Assembly (NCBI RefSeq): GCF_037940415.1
Contig: NZ_CP149798.1
Span: forward strand, 2,662,501 to 2,726,500
Direction: 5' to 3'
DNA from: Streptomyces sp. f51
Lineage (GTDB): Bacteria > Actinomycetota > Actinomycetes > Streptomycetales > Streptomycetaceae
DNA length: 64,000 nucleotides
The stretch's first letter is position 1; the number at the start of each line of letters is the position of its first letter. The notes under the pieces are model-generated. The model had not been told where the DNA came from and made no database searches. It saw only the letters and a program-made list of their open reading frames with translations. Positions 25,684-34,679 of this stretch are shown piece by piece. Made by a program: the position numbers and the translations under genes.

Positions 25684-26118
25684 GTGGCCGATGCTGTCCC
25701 CTCCTCTCCCGCGGTGTCCGCTCGCATGAGCCGTCAAGGCTCCCGCGACACCGCGCCGGAACTCGCGGTTCGCCGCCTCCTGCACTCCTCCGGACTGCGC
25801 TACCGCGTGAACGTCCCGGTGCCCGGCCTCCCCCGTCGCACGATCGACATCGTGTTCGGCAAGGCCAAGGTCGCCATCTTCATGGACGGCTGCTTCTGGC
25901 ACGGCTGCCCGGTGCACGCGACCCAGCCCAAGGCCAATGCCGAGTGGTGGCGCGCCAAGCTCAGCAAGAACATGACACGGGATCGTGAGACGACCGATCA
26001 CCTGCTCGCCGCGGGGTGGACCGTCCTCAGGTTCTGGGAGCACGAGTCGAGCAGCGAGGTCGCACGCACGATCCAGGCCACTCTCGCCGCTCAGCAGTCG
26101 CCTCCGCGCGAACCCTGA
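25684..26118 (+). CDS. vsr: Very short patch repair endonuclease (Vsr)
   Basis: Nicks DNA beside T:G mismatches that arise when 5-methylcytosine deaminates, starting repair. The 144-aa protein has the Vsr core SRQGSRDTAPELAVRRLL, RRTIDIVFGKAKVAIFMDGC with the active-site Asp, FWHGCPVHATQP, and LRFWEHE. The start may be the GTG at 25684 or the ATG at 25726, which gives the usual family N-terminus. Vsr genes accompany C5-cytosine methyltransferases; here the methyltransferase genes are 7-9 kb downstream in the same island. Confidence 0.92.
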   Translation: MADAVPSSPAVSARMSRQGSRDTAPELAVRRLLHSSGLRYRVNVPVPGLPRRTIDIVFGKAKVAIFMDGCFWHGCPVHATQPKANAEWWRAKLSKNMTRDRETTDHLLAAGWTVLRFWEHESSSEVARTIQATLAAQQSPPREP

Positions 26119-26379
26119 CACAGGGCCCGGGCGACCTCGAGCATCATGATCAAAAGGGTACCAACCGTCACGAGATCACCAACAGGGGTCCGACGGAACG
26201 GCGAGATCGGCAAGATGGGGCCTTCGTTGCACTTATCAGTGCCCACCACACCCAATATTGTGGAGAAGTTGTGTGAGACGCACCTGCTCGCCATCGGGGT
26301 CACACCCTCTTGAGTGGCAGCAGGGGGCGGCCACGGCACGGCGGCTCAAGGGAACGAAAGCGGGGGAACGGTCGAGCTC

Positions 26380-28932
26380 ATGACCGACGAATTCGATGGC
26401 ATGTACGGGACGTTCAAGGCGCTCCTGGACGCGTTCCCCCCAGCAGAAGCGATCAAGCGGCTCGAACAGTTCGGCATCAGTCCCGAGGTGGTCGAGCAGA
26501 TCCGGGAACGCCACGAGCAACAGACGATACGCATCAAGGAACTCGAAGAGCCGCACGCGGTGATTCTGGGCAACCGCGACACCTGGTACACGGGACCGCA
26601 GCCGAGGGACAAGTGCTGGCCCGCGATCGTGGACCTGCTCCGCAAGGACGGCTGGCCCGAGGACCCGTCGATCAGGAGCCTCGATGAAGCCTCCACTCGC
26701 GTCGTCTCGCTCCTGAACCACCCGAAGGAGAAGGCCTTCTCCACTCGCGGCCTGGTCGTGGGCTACGTGCAGTCCGGCAAGACGACCAATTTCACCTCGG
26801 TCGTGGCCAAGGCGGCCGACCGCGGCTACAAGTTGTTCATCGTCCTGGCCGGCATCCACAACGGCCTGCGGCGCCAGACGCAAGCCCGACTGGTGCAGCA
26901 GTTGGTGGAGCCGAACCCCTCCATGTGGTCTCAGCTGACCGGTCTCGGCAAGGACTTCACGCCGCAGGAGAACCCCGCTTCGTACTTCGGCAAGAGCAAC
27001 AAGACCCGCGTACTGTGCGTCGTGAAGAAGAACGCCACGGTTCTGCGCAAGCTCGCACGGTGGCTCGAGGAGGCGTCCGACTACCTCGAGGACTGCCCCG
27101 CTCTGATCATCGACGACGAAGCGGACCAGGCCACGGTGGCCACCAAGTCGATCAACCCGCTGATCCTCGACATCATGCGTTCGCTGCCGAGGAGCGCCTA
27201 CGTCGGGTGCACGGCATCCCCCTTCGCGAACCTGCTCATCGACCCGAGTGCCGAGGATCTGTATCCCAAGGACTTCATCGTCAACCTCCCGAAGCCCGAC
27301 GGGCATTTCGGCACCGAGGTGCTCTTCGGCCGCTACGCGCTCGACGGAGAGGATCCCGAGCAGGTCGACGACGGATACGACATGATCCGATCGATCCCCG
27401 AGGACGACGTTCCCTGCGTACGCCCCGAGACCAGGGCCGACGTCGAAGGCTTCGAGCCGGTCGTCACCGAGACCCTCCGTACGGCCGTCGAGTACTTCTG
27501 GCTCGTCACGGCGGCCCGTCGCGTACGGCGAACCGGAAATCCGCACAGCACGATGCTGATCCACACCAGCGTCAACACGTCCGTGCACAACAGCTTCGAG
27601 CGCCCGCTGAGGCATCTGCGCGACCGGTCCGCCCGATCCTTGACCGACCCGGCCTTCCTCGCCCGGCTGCGTGACCTTTGGGAGCGGGAGACGGAGCGTG
27701 TACCGGCCGGGGAGTTCGGTGAGTCGAGGATGGCGTTCGAGGAGTTGGTGCAGGAGCTGCCACAGGTCCTGGACAACTGTCGCGTCATCATGGACAACTC
27801 CAGCAGCGAGGACCGACTCGACTACGAGAACGGTCCCGTCGTGGCCATCGCGGTGGGCGGCAACACCCTCTCCCGAGGACTGACGCTGGAAGGCCTGTCG
27901 GTCAGCTACTTCGTCCGCTCCGTGTCCGCGTACGACACGCTGCTGCAAATGGGGCGCTGGTTCGGCTTCCGGAACGGGTATGCCGATCTGCCTCGCATCT
28001 GGATGACCGACGAACTGGCCGAGTGGTTCCGTCACCTGGCCACGGTGGAAACCGAGATGCGGCGCGACATCGACATCTACATGACCGAGGACGAGACTCC
28101 TCTGACATTCGCCGTGCGCCTGCGCACCCACCCCAATCTACGAGTGACTGCCGCGGCCAAGATGCGTGACGCCGTCACGGCGGCTTCGTCGTACGGCGGC
28201 AAGCGGATCCAGACTCACTACTTCCACACCAACGGCGACTGGTTGAGGACGAACATCGACGCTGCGCGCACCCTGGTCGCCGCCTCGGTCGCGAACGCGG
28301 TCAAGGTGGAGGATCGCTCGGCCCAGGGGCGATGGGTCTTCCGTGACGTGGCCCATGACGTCGTCATCGACTTCCTGTCGACCTACCAGTTCCATGAGAA
28401 GTCCCCCGAGAACGACGCGGGCCTGATCATCGACTACATCAGGAAACGAGTGGCGACGGCCAACTCGCTTCGTCGGTGGAACGTCGCGATCGTCGGCAAC
28501 CCGCAAGGCGAGGACTTCGACTTCGCCGAGAACGTGACCGTGGGACGCAACGTCCGCGCGCGCCTCGAACTCCTCAATGCCACGACCGACTTCGCGGACA
28601 TCAAGACCCTGATGAGCCGCCGCGACGCCGCGGTGGACCTGGTGGGTGACACCGCGACGCTGGCCGAGGCGGCCATCATGGGCGAGCGTCGCATACAGCT
28701 CCCGGACACCGGTCTGCTGGTTCTGTACCCGATCGACAAGGTCTCCGAGCCGAGCCCGTCGAAGAATCGCCGTGTTCCGTTGAACGCCGATGAACACGTC
28801 ATCGGCGTCGGCCTGGTCTTCCCCAAGCCCTGGGACGAGGACAGCACGGTCAAGAAGTACATCTCGGCCGACCTGTCCAACGTGAGGATCGAGGACGAGG
28901 ACTACAGCCTGGTCGACGGCGAGGACGCGTGA
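26380..28932 (+). CDS. Z1-domain ATPase of a methylation-linked restriction system
   Basis: A large P-loop protein of 850 aa. Walker A is GYVQSGKTT (Gly128-Thr136) and Walker B LIIDDEADQ (242-250); GCTASPFANLL follows like a helicase motif III. A conserved block GGNTLSRGLTLEGLSVSYF with QMGRWFGFRNGY matches the Z1 family, found with restriction and cytosine-methylation genes. It may be the ATP-driven motor. ATG 26380 begins the conserved part; a GTG at 26314 is possible. It is the first gene of an operon in which the next start overlaps its stop (GTGA). Confidence 0.88.
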   Translation: MTDEFDGMYGTFKALLDAFPPAEAIKRLEQFGISPEVVEQIRERHEQQTIRIKELEEPHAVILGNRDTWYTGPQPRDKCWPAIVDLLRKDGWPEDPSIRSLDEASTRVVSLLNHPKEKAFSTRGLVVGYVQSGKTTNFTSVVAKAADRGYKLFIVLAGIHNGLRRQTQARLVQQLVEPNPSMWSQLTGLGKDFTPQENPASYFGKSNKTRVLCVVKKNATVLRKLARWLEEASDYLEDCPALIIDDEADQATVATKSINPLILDIMRSLPRSAYVGCTASPFANLLIDPSAEDLYPKDFIVNLPKPDGHFGTEVLFGRYALDGEDPEQVDDGYDMIRSIPEDDVPCVRPETRADVEGFEPVVTETLRTAVEYFWLVTAARRVRRTGNPHSTMLIHTSVNTSVHNSFERPLRHLRDRSARSLTDPAFLARLRDLWERETERVPAGEFGESRMAFEELVQELPQVLDNCRVIMDNSSSEDRLDYENGPVVAIAVGGNTLSRGLTLEGLSVSYFVRSVSAYDTLLQMGRWFGFRNGYADLPRIWMTDELAEWFRHLATVETEMRRDIDIYMTEDETPLTFAVRLRTHPNLRVTAAAKMRDAVTAASSYGGKRIQTHYFHTNGDWLRTNIDAARTLVAASVANAVKVEDRSAQGRWVFRDVAHDVVIDFLSTYQFHEKSPENDAGLIIDYIRKRVATANSLRRWNVAIVGNPQGEDFDFAENVTVGRNVRARLELLNATTDFADIKTLMSRRDAAVDLVGDTATLAEAAIMGERRIQLPDTGLLVLYPIDKVSEPSPSKNRRVPLNADEHVIGVGLVFPKPWDEDSTVKKYISADLSNVRIEDEDYSLVDGEDA

Positions 28933-29954
28933 ACGACGACACCCTCCGCACGCTCGTCGAGGAGCGCTGGACCGCTCTCGAAGCCGAGCAGACAACAGGG
29001 GAACGACGCCTGCGCGTCGCCCAACTGCCTTTCACCACGAAGGGCGAACCCCTGACCGTGGCCGTCGACCACGACGGGCACCGCCACCTTCTGGTGCCCA
29101 TCCACTCGCACCGCAAGGTCCGTCCCGGCCTGGACGGTCCAGTACTGAGGCTGCGCAGACGAATACTCGAGGACGAGCAGACCTACCAGGCCTATGCCGA
29201 CCTCGCCTGCCTCCGCGACGACCTCAGCGATCTGTTCACCGAGCTGTGCGTGGACGTCCTCGGCGCGACCGATGAGCTGCCCGACAACCAGATCAAGGCG
29301 CTGTATCGCGTTCTCGACCGATGGAAGGCCCTCTTCAAGACGCAGGGAACACCACTGGGGCCGGACCAACTCGCGGGGCTCTTCGGCGAGCTGGTTGTCC
29401 TCAACCGCCTCCTCGCCGAGGACCCGAGCGCGCATCGACTGTGGCGCGGTCCCGACGGACACCGTCACGACTTCTCGGCCGGGGCCCAAGCCGTCGAAGT
29501 CAAATCGACCACGTCCGGCGAGGGGCGAAGGCCCCGGATTCACGGGCTCGATCAACTCGATGCGCCCGAGGGCGGGACGCTCTGTCTGGCGTGGCTCCGC
29601 CTTCAGCCCGCGACCGCGAACCATCAGGGAACCGCGTTCGTGCACATGGTCGATCGGGCCCTTCACCTGTGCGACGACGAAGGAGCGCTCCTGGAGCTGC
29701 TCGCCGACGCCGGGTACCACGTCGTCGACTCCGAGCGATACCAGGATGTGCGCTTCGCGGTCCGCGAGGAACGGTGGTACCGCGTGGGTGCCGATTTTCC
29801 CGGACTCACACGCGCGACCCTCGAGTCGGCAAACCTGTCCGTGTCGGCTCTGGACGTCGAGTACACCATCGACCTGTCCGGCGAGACGCCCGCTCCGCTG
29901 TCCTCCGACGAGGTGTCCCAGGTGATCGAAAATCTGATTCAGGAGTCCGTGTGA
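28929..29954 (+). CDS. PD-(D/E)XK motif protein (DUF4420-like), putative nuclease subunit
   Basis: A 341-aa protein with a nuclease-fold active site: Glu in LFGELVVLNRLL, Asp181 in HDFSAG, then Glu190 and Lys192 in AVEVKSTTS. This matches the PD-(D/E)XK proteins that follow Z1 genes. It is the best candidate for the DNA-cutting subunit. Its GTG overlaps the Z1 stop and its own stop overlaps the GHKL gene start, both by four bases, which implies fixed stoichiometry. Cleavage specificity cannot be read. Confidence 0.85.
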   Translation: MNDDTLRTLVEERWTALEAEQTTGERRLRVAQLPFTTKGEPLTVAVDHDGHRHLLVPIHSHRKVRPGLDGPVLRLRRRILEDEQTYQAYADLACLRDDLSDLFTELCVDVLGATDELPDNQIKALYRVLDRWKALFKTQGTPLGPDQLAGLFGELVVLNRLLAEDPSAHRLWRGPDGHRHDFSAGAQAVEVKSTTSGEGRRPRIHGLDQLDAPEGGTLCLAWLRLQPATANHQGTAFVHMVDRALHLCDDEGALLELLADAGYHVVDSERYQDVRFAVREERWYRVGADFPGLTRATLESANLSVSALDVEYTIDLSGETPAPLSSDEVSQVIENLIQESV

Positions 29955-31936
29955 GCGGGCCTCGCTGGTTTTCCCAGCCCTATCCGCCGGAAGGCGCGAG
30001 CGCCGCCGAGGGCATCCGCAACCAGCTCGGTCGACCGGAACTCGATCTGCTCACCATTCTCGTGCGCGAATCCGCACAGAACAGCTGGGACGCGCGCGTC
30101 GGGCAATCGGCCCCCACCGTCGACTACCGCATCGACATGTGGGCAGTCGGTCCGGCCCACACGGGCGCATGGCGCGAGCTACTGATGGACGGCGCGCCCA
30201 CCGACGCCGAGACATTCCCCTTGCGGGACACCGTGAGGCGCGGCCCGATACGCGTCCTGGCCGTCTCGGACCGCGGCACACGAGGGCTGGGAGGGCCCAC
30301 CCGCGCCGACGACGCCGTTGGTTCCGAACGGGACTTCGTCTCCTTCATCCGCAACATCGGCGAGCCGCGCGACACCGCGCTGGGCGGCGGCACCTACGGC
30401 TTCGGCAAGGGCATCTTCTACCTGCTGTCCAGGTCCGGCACCGTCCTGGTCCACTCCCGTTGCCGCACAGCCCGGGGAGGTTACGAGACCCGTCTCATCG
30501 GCTGTGCGCTCTGGAAGAGCTACACGGCCGCCGAGTCGTCCGGGAAGCGGCGCTACACCGGCCGGCACTGGTGGGGCGACACGTCGGGAGACGTCATCGA
30601 GCCCCTCGTGGGCCACGAGGCGGACGCGACCGCTCAACGCCTCGGCCTCAGGCCCTTCGGTCCCGAGGAGACAGGGACGACGGTCGTCGTCATCGATCCG
30701 AACCTGGACGACCTCGAACCCACCCAGGCGGCCGACTACCTGGCAGAGACCATCACCTGGCACCTCTGGCCGAAGATGATCTCGACCGACTCCAGGCCAC
30801 CCGCAATGAGCTTCTCCGTCACCTGTGACGGCGTTCCCCATCCCGTACCGGATCCACGCGAAACCCGCCCGCTCAACATGTTCGTCGCCGCCTACGAGAC
30901 GATGGCCGGCCCGGACGGCAGTGATCTTCATTGTCTGAGGCCGAAGAGGCACCTGGGACGCCTCGGGCTGGTGAAAAGGATCATGCCTCCGCTGGAACCG
31001 ACGCGGGCTTCCCGCATGCTCGACATCGAGGACCTCGTCCATCACGTCTGCCTGATGCGCCCCGCGGAGCTCGTCGTCACGTACCACCCCGGACCCAAGC
31101 CTCCCAGCGTGAACCAGGGCTACGCGGGCGTCTTCCGCGCGACCGAGGACATGGACGACATCTACGCGATGGCCGAACCACCCACCCACGACGCCTGGAA
31201 TCCGCAGTCGCTCGACCGACCCGAGAGCACCTTCGTCCACACCACGTTCACGCGCATCGCGGAGGCTCAGGCGCGGCTGCTCTCCCTCGGCGGTGTCACA
31301 CGTTCGGGTTCCGCCAACGTCGCTCTCGGCGCGGCCAGTTCACTCTTCTCCGGCCTGGTGGGGGGAGCCTGGGGAATCGGTGGAGCCACGGCGTACGCCA
31401 AGCCGGGGAGCACCACTTCGCGCACGTCCCGGCGGGAGGAGGTCGAGGAGGGCTCTTCGGCATCGGGCCGACACGCCGCGACCTCGTCCCGTACGAAGTC
31501 GCTCCCGCACGTCGGAACAGCAGGCCCGACCGACATCGACGTCAATGGTCATTCGTTCGCGGATTCACCGGAGAGCGGTGGGGTCGGCACGCCCCGTCGG
31601 CGCCCCAGGGTGCAGTACGTCGGCGATCCCTACTACGACGAACGGGGCGACTCATCCGTACTCGTCCAGGACTTCCGACTGCCCGCGCCCGGACCGCAAC
31701 GGGTTCACATCGACCTCGCCATCACGCTCCCCGGAACCGGCGGCCGGGAGACGGATCCGCCCCTGGGTGCCGGCATGCCCCTGCTCCTCGGGTGGGAGGA
31801 CGAGGACGGGCGCCTGCACGCCGAGGAGGCCTTCGTGATCGACGGCGGTGATTCCGTCTGGCGCGCTCTCGTGCGCCCGGCCCCGGACACCATGACCGAG
31901 ATCGGCATCAGGGTCGAGGCGGTGAAGACCACGTGA
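29951..31936 (+). CDS. GHKL-fold (Hsp90/MutL-like) ATPase of the restriction island
   Basis: A 661-aa protein with a degenerate but recognisable GHKL nucleotide site. The N-box is ESAQNSWDA (40-48), the G1 box SDRGTRG (Asp107, Gly109) and the G2 box GGGTYGFGKG (145-154). A Ser/Arg-rich linker (about 485-540) separates the rest from a C-terminal beta-rich domain. Related ATPases in restriction clusters have been linked to the origin of MORC proteins. It could act as an ATP-gated clamp. The overlaps with both neighbours are four bases (GTGA). Confidence 0.78.
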   Translation: MSGPRWFSQPYPPEGASAAEGIRNQLGRPELDLLTILVRESAQNSWDARVGQSAPTVDYRIDMWAVGPAHTGAWRELLMDGAPTDAETFPLRDTVRRGPIRVLAVSDRGTRGLGGPTRADDAVGSERDFVSFIRNIGEPRDTALGGGTYGFGKGIFYLLSRSGTVLVHSRCRTARGGYETRLIGCALWKSYTAAESSGKRRYTGRHWWGDTSGDVIEPLVGHEADATAQRLGLRPFGPEETGTTVVVIDPNLDDLEPTQAADYLAETITWHLWPKMISTDSRPPAMSFSVTCDGVPHPVPDPRETRPLNMFVAAYETMAGPDGSDLHCLRPKRHLGRLGLVKRIMPPLEPTRASRMLDIEDLVHHVCLMRPAELVVTYHPGPKPPSVNQGYAGVFRATEDMDDIYAMAEPPTHDAWNPQSLDRPESTFVHTTFTRIAEAQARLLSLGGVTRSGSANVALGAASSLFSGLVGGAWGIGGATAYAKPGSTTSRTSRREEVEEGSSASGRHAATSSRTKSLPHVGTAGPTDIDVNGHSFADSPESGGVGTPRRRPRVQYVGDPYYDERGDSSVLVQDFRLPAPGPQRVHIDLAITLPGTGGRETDPPLGAGMPLLLGWEDEDGRLHAEEAFVIDGGDSVWRALVRPAPDTMTEIGIRVEAVKTT

Positions 31937-32829
31937 CACGCCGCGTACTGCCGTACCGCGTCCCGGCCGAGGACGTCATCGAGGCCGAACAATGGTCGTT
32001 GGTGACGGAGGACGGTGAAATCGGCCTGCCCGAGGCGCTGCCGGACTGGGACTACCAGATGGACCTGCACCTGCGCCGGACCCTTCGTGTCGACCTCGAC
32101 CGGGTCCGCTCCCAGTCGGGCCTCTCGAGCGACACGGCGCTCGTACTCGCGGTCGTCTGGACGGCCACCGGGTCCAACCTGAGCGGACCGGCGCGGCACG
32201 TGCGCCTGACCGCCGCCGGGACGGAGAAGGTGGAGTTGGATGTCCGGCTGCGAGGCAGCGATCTCGGCGGCCTTCTCCTTCTGGACACCGCTCTGGTCCT
32301 GGCCGAACGTCGGATGGACGCCCGCCCCTCCTCACCCCGACGAGCCGGCTCCGTGCTGTGGAGCGATCGGGAGTCGCTGCGTCTCCAAGGAGACGCTCCA
32401 CAGTTCCCTATGGCAGTGATCGACTTCGCCAGGACCTCCTTTCCCGACACGGCGGCTTGGCTTCTACAGATCGACGGAGGGCTGGACAGCGCCACGATGG
32501 GCTCGCTGCTCCTGCTGGTCAACGAGCGGAACACCGTCACCGCCACAGCGTTCGAGAACGCCGGCAAGCCTCGCCCGGTGGATCGGATCGTGCTCTCCGC
32601 GGTGTACGCGGACGCCGCTCGCACGATGGTCGAGCACGCCCTCGGCCACGACGACTTCGCCGAGGACGCAGACTTCGCCGACGGCTCGCTGGGCGCCACG
32701 CTGTTGAGCCTGTTCGACCAACTCTTCCCCGGACAGTCGATCAATGACATCCGGTTGCGTCGACGTCAGTCGCCCGCTCTGTTCGCGTCGGACATGCAAG
32801 CGGCGGTCAAGATCTTCGAGGTGTCGTGA
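31933..32829 (+). CDS. Unrecognised 298-aa component of the restriction island
   Basis: I do not recognise a family or catalytic motif. The protein is soluble, without signal or membrane segments, and looks alpha/beta. It has an acidic patch near residue 238 (GHDDFAEDADFADGSLG) and an N-terminus that suggests a strand-rich module (about 20-130). Its start overlaps the GHKL stop by four bases and its stop overlaps the next gene, so it is an integral operon member. A structural adaptor between the ATPase and methyltransferase parts is possible, but this is inference from position only. Confidence 0.65.
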   Translation: MTRRVLPYRVPAEDVIEAEQWSLVTEDGEIGLPEALPDWDYQMDLHLRRTLRVDLDRVRSQSGLSSDTALVLAVVWTATGSNLSGPARHVRLTAAGTEKVELDVRLRGSDLGGLLLLDTALVLAERRMDARPSSPRRAGSVLWSDRESLRLQGDAPQFPMAVIDFARTSFPDTAAWLLQIDGGLDSATMGSLLLLVNERNTVTATAFENAGKPRPVDRIVLSAVYADAARTMVEHALGHDDFAEDADFADGSLGATLLSLFDQLFPGQSINDIRLRRRQSPALFASDMQAAVKIFEVS

Positions 32830-34670
32830 TGAGCTTCCTGTACCCCCGCCTGCTCGCCGAACAGGCCAGACCCCTCTTCGAGGAGTACCGGCAACTGACG
32901 ACCCTCGAATTGGCAGGTCGGGTGTCGGAGACTCACGAGTCGGCCGTGTACGTGGCCACCGGCGGCGACCGGGTCTCCGCGCACCGCCTTCGGGAACTGC
33001 GCGCCGGCGTCGTCGACCTTGCCAAGTCCGCCGGCTTCCCCGACGAGTCCGACCGTTCCCGCAACGCGGAGTTCGATCTCCGATTGGCTGCCCTTCTGCA
33101 TGCCGAGATGGGCATGGTGCCCGCCGAAGCCGCCTCGAGGGATGTCTGGGCCTTCCTCGCGCTGGTCCTGCTCCCGGATGTCGCCTTCTGGCGCTATCCG
33201 CTGCCCCCCAGGGATCGGGTCCTGGGCACGGACCTCACTCGTCACGTCTTCGGCCGGCTGTGGTGGCGGGCTCAGCTCGTGCGCTCCTCCGACGCGCCCG
33301 AGCCCTACGGCGCGCTCGAGATCCTCGGCGAGGCCGCCTTCGACCAGATCTACGCCCGTCGTGCCGCACTCGGTGGCAGCCCGCACATGGTTCGAGCCAT
33401 CCTCCGTGTCTGGAAGGATCTCGATCTCACCGGCCTGAACGAACGCGAGACCCTGCGCGACTTCCTCAAGAGGCTGCTGCGGCTCGCCCCGTTCGTGCTC
33501 TTCGACGGCATCGAGGAACGGGCTCTGGACGACGAGTTGCGGGCGGTCGCCGAGGAGTCGGTCGACGCTCAACGCGCGCTTGCCCCGCGCACCCACGACC
33601 ACTCCACGGAGACAGGAGGCGACCCCGATCGAAGCGGCATCGCGGCCGTACCGTCACCCATGACGGCGTCCACCGAGAGACAGCCCGATCCGTCCGACGC
33701 GGTGGCCCCCGTCGAACCCCGACGCTTCAGCTCGGTGGAGGTCTGCGCCGGATCCGGAGCCCAGGCACTCGGACTCGAACGTGCCGGATTCGACCCCGTG
33801 CTGCTCATCGACAGCAAGGCCGACGCCTGTTTCACAATCGATCTCAACCGACCCGCGTGGGACGTGGTCTGCATGGACGTGACCGACTTCCACCCGAGCA
33901 TGCGCCCCGAGGCCCGCGGCGTCGATCTCGTCAGCGGTGGACTGCCCCGGGTGAAGTCCTCCGCCACCGCAGGTCGCTCCGAGGACGGGGAGGAGCGCCG
34001 CGTGCTCAAGGCTGTGATCGGGCTCATACGTGAGATCGACCCGAAGGCCGTGCTCCTCGAGAACGTCCCGGACCTCGTCGAGAGCGCCGACTTCGCCGTG
34101 GACCGCTCGTGGATCGAGGCGGAACTCGGCAACGCGGGCTACCGCTGGAGCTGGCGGGTTCTCAATGCCTCGGACTTCGGTGTGCCGCAGAACCGCAGCA
34201 GCGGCTTCCTCGTCGCTCTGAAGGCCCCCTATTTCTCTCGGTTCGCCTGGCCCGAACGGGACGCGCCGCCTCCCCCGACCGTCGGCCAGGCGCTGGGCCC
34301 CTCCATGTCCGTCGACGGGTGGCCCGGAGCGGAACGCTGGATCAAGGGCGCGGATCGCATCGCACCCGCGCTGGTCGGAGGCTCGGACCGGCGTGGCGGT
34401 GCCGACCTCGGCCCCACCGGCAGCAAGAAGGCATGGGCCTCGCTCGGGGTGAACGGCAACAGCCTCGGCGACGCACCCCCCGACCCGAGTTTTCCCGCCG
34501 ACGGCCAACCCAGGCTGACCGTCGACCAGGCCGCGACGATCCAGGCCATCCCTGCGGAATGGCGCTTCTTCGGGGGCAAGACGTCCAGGTACCGACAGGT
34601 CGGCCACGCCATGCCACCGCCGCTGGCGACCGCCGTCGGACGGGCCGTCGCGACCGCGCTCCGAAGCTAG
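32829..34670 (+). CDS. Two-domain protein with catalytically degenerate C5-cytosine methyltransferase
   Basis: 613 aa. The N-terminal helical domain (1-240) resembles DUF6339, a tentative match. Residues about 292-613 are a C5-cytosine methyltransferase: motif I EVCAGSGAQALGLERAG, motif VI LLENVPDL, motif X region GHAMPPPLATAVG. Motif IV, normally GGxPCxxxS, reads GGLPRVKSS, so the catalytic Cys is Arg374. Motif VIII reads QNRSS instead of QxRxR. SAM binding may persist, but methyl transfer is unlikely. It may guide or regulate the active methyltransferase encoded next. ATG 32829 overlaps the previous stop by one base and has GAGG upstream. Confidence 0.85.
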   Translation: MSFLYPRLLAEQARPLFEEYRQLTTLELAGRVSETHESAVYVATGGDRVSAHRLRELRAGVVDLAKSAGFPDESDRSRNAEFDLRLAALLHAEMGMVPAEAASRDVWAFLALVLLPDVAFWRYPLPPRDRVLGTDLTRHVFGRLWWRAQLVRSSDAPEPYGALEILGEAAFDQIYARRAALGGSPHMVRAILRVWKDLDLTGLNERETLRDFLKRLLRLAPFVLFDGIEERALDDELRAVAEESVDAQRALAPRTHDHSTETGGDPDRSGIAAVPSPMTASTERQPDPSDAVAPVEPRRFSSVEVCAGSGAQALGLERAGFDPVLLIDSKADACFTIDLNRPAWDVVCMDVTDFHPSMRPEARGVDLVSGGLPRVKSSATAGRSEDGEERRVLKAVIGLIREIDPKAVLLENVPDLVESADFAVDRSWIEAELGNAGYRWSWRVLNASDFGVPQNRSSGFLVALKAPYFSRFAWPERDAPPPPTVGQALGPSMSVDGWPGAERWIKGADRIAPALVGGSDRRGGADLGPTGSKKAWASLGVNGNSLGDAPPDPSFPADGQPRLTVDQAATIQAIPAEWRFFGGKTSRYRQVGHAMPPPLATAVGRAVATALRS

Positions 34671-34679
34671 GATCGGCCC

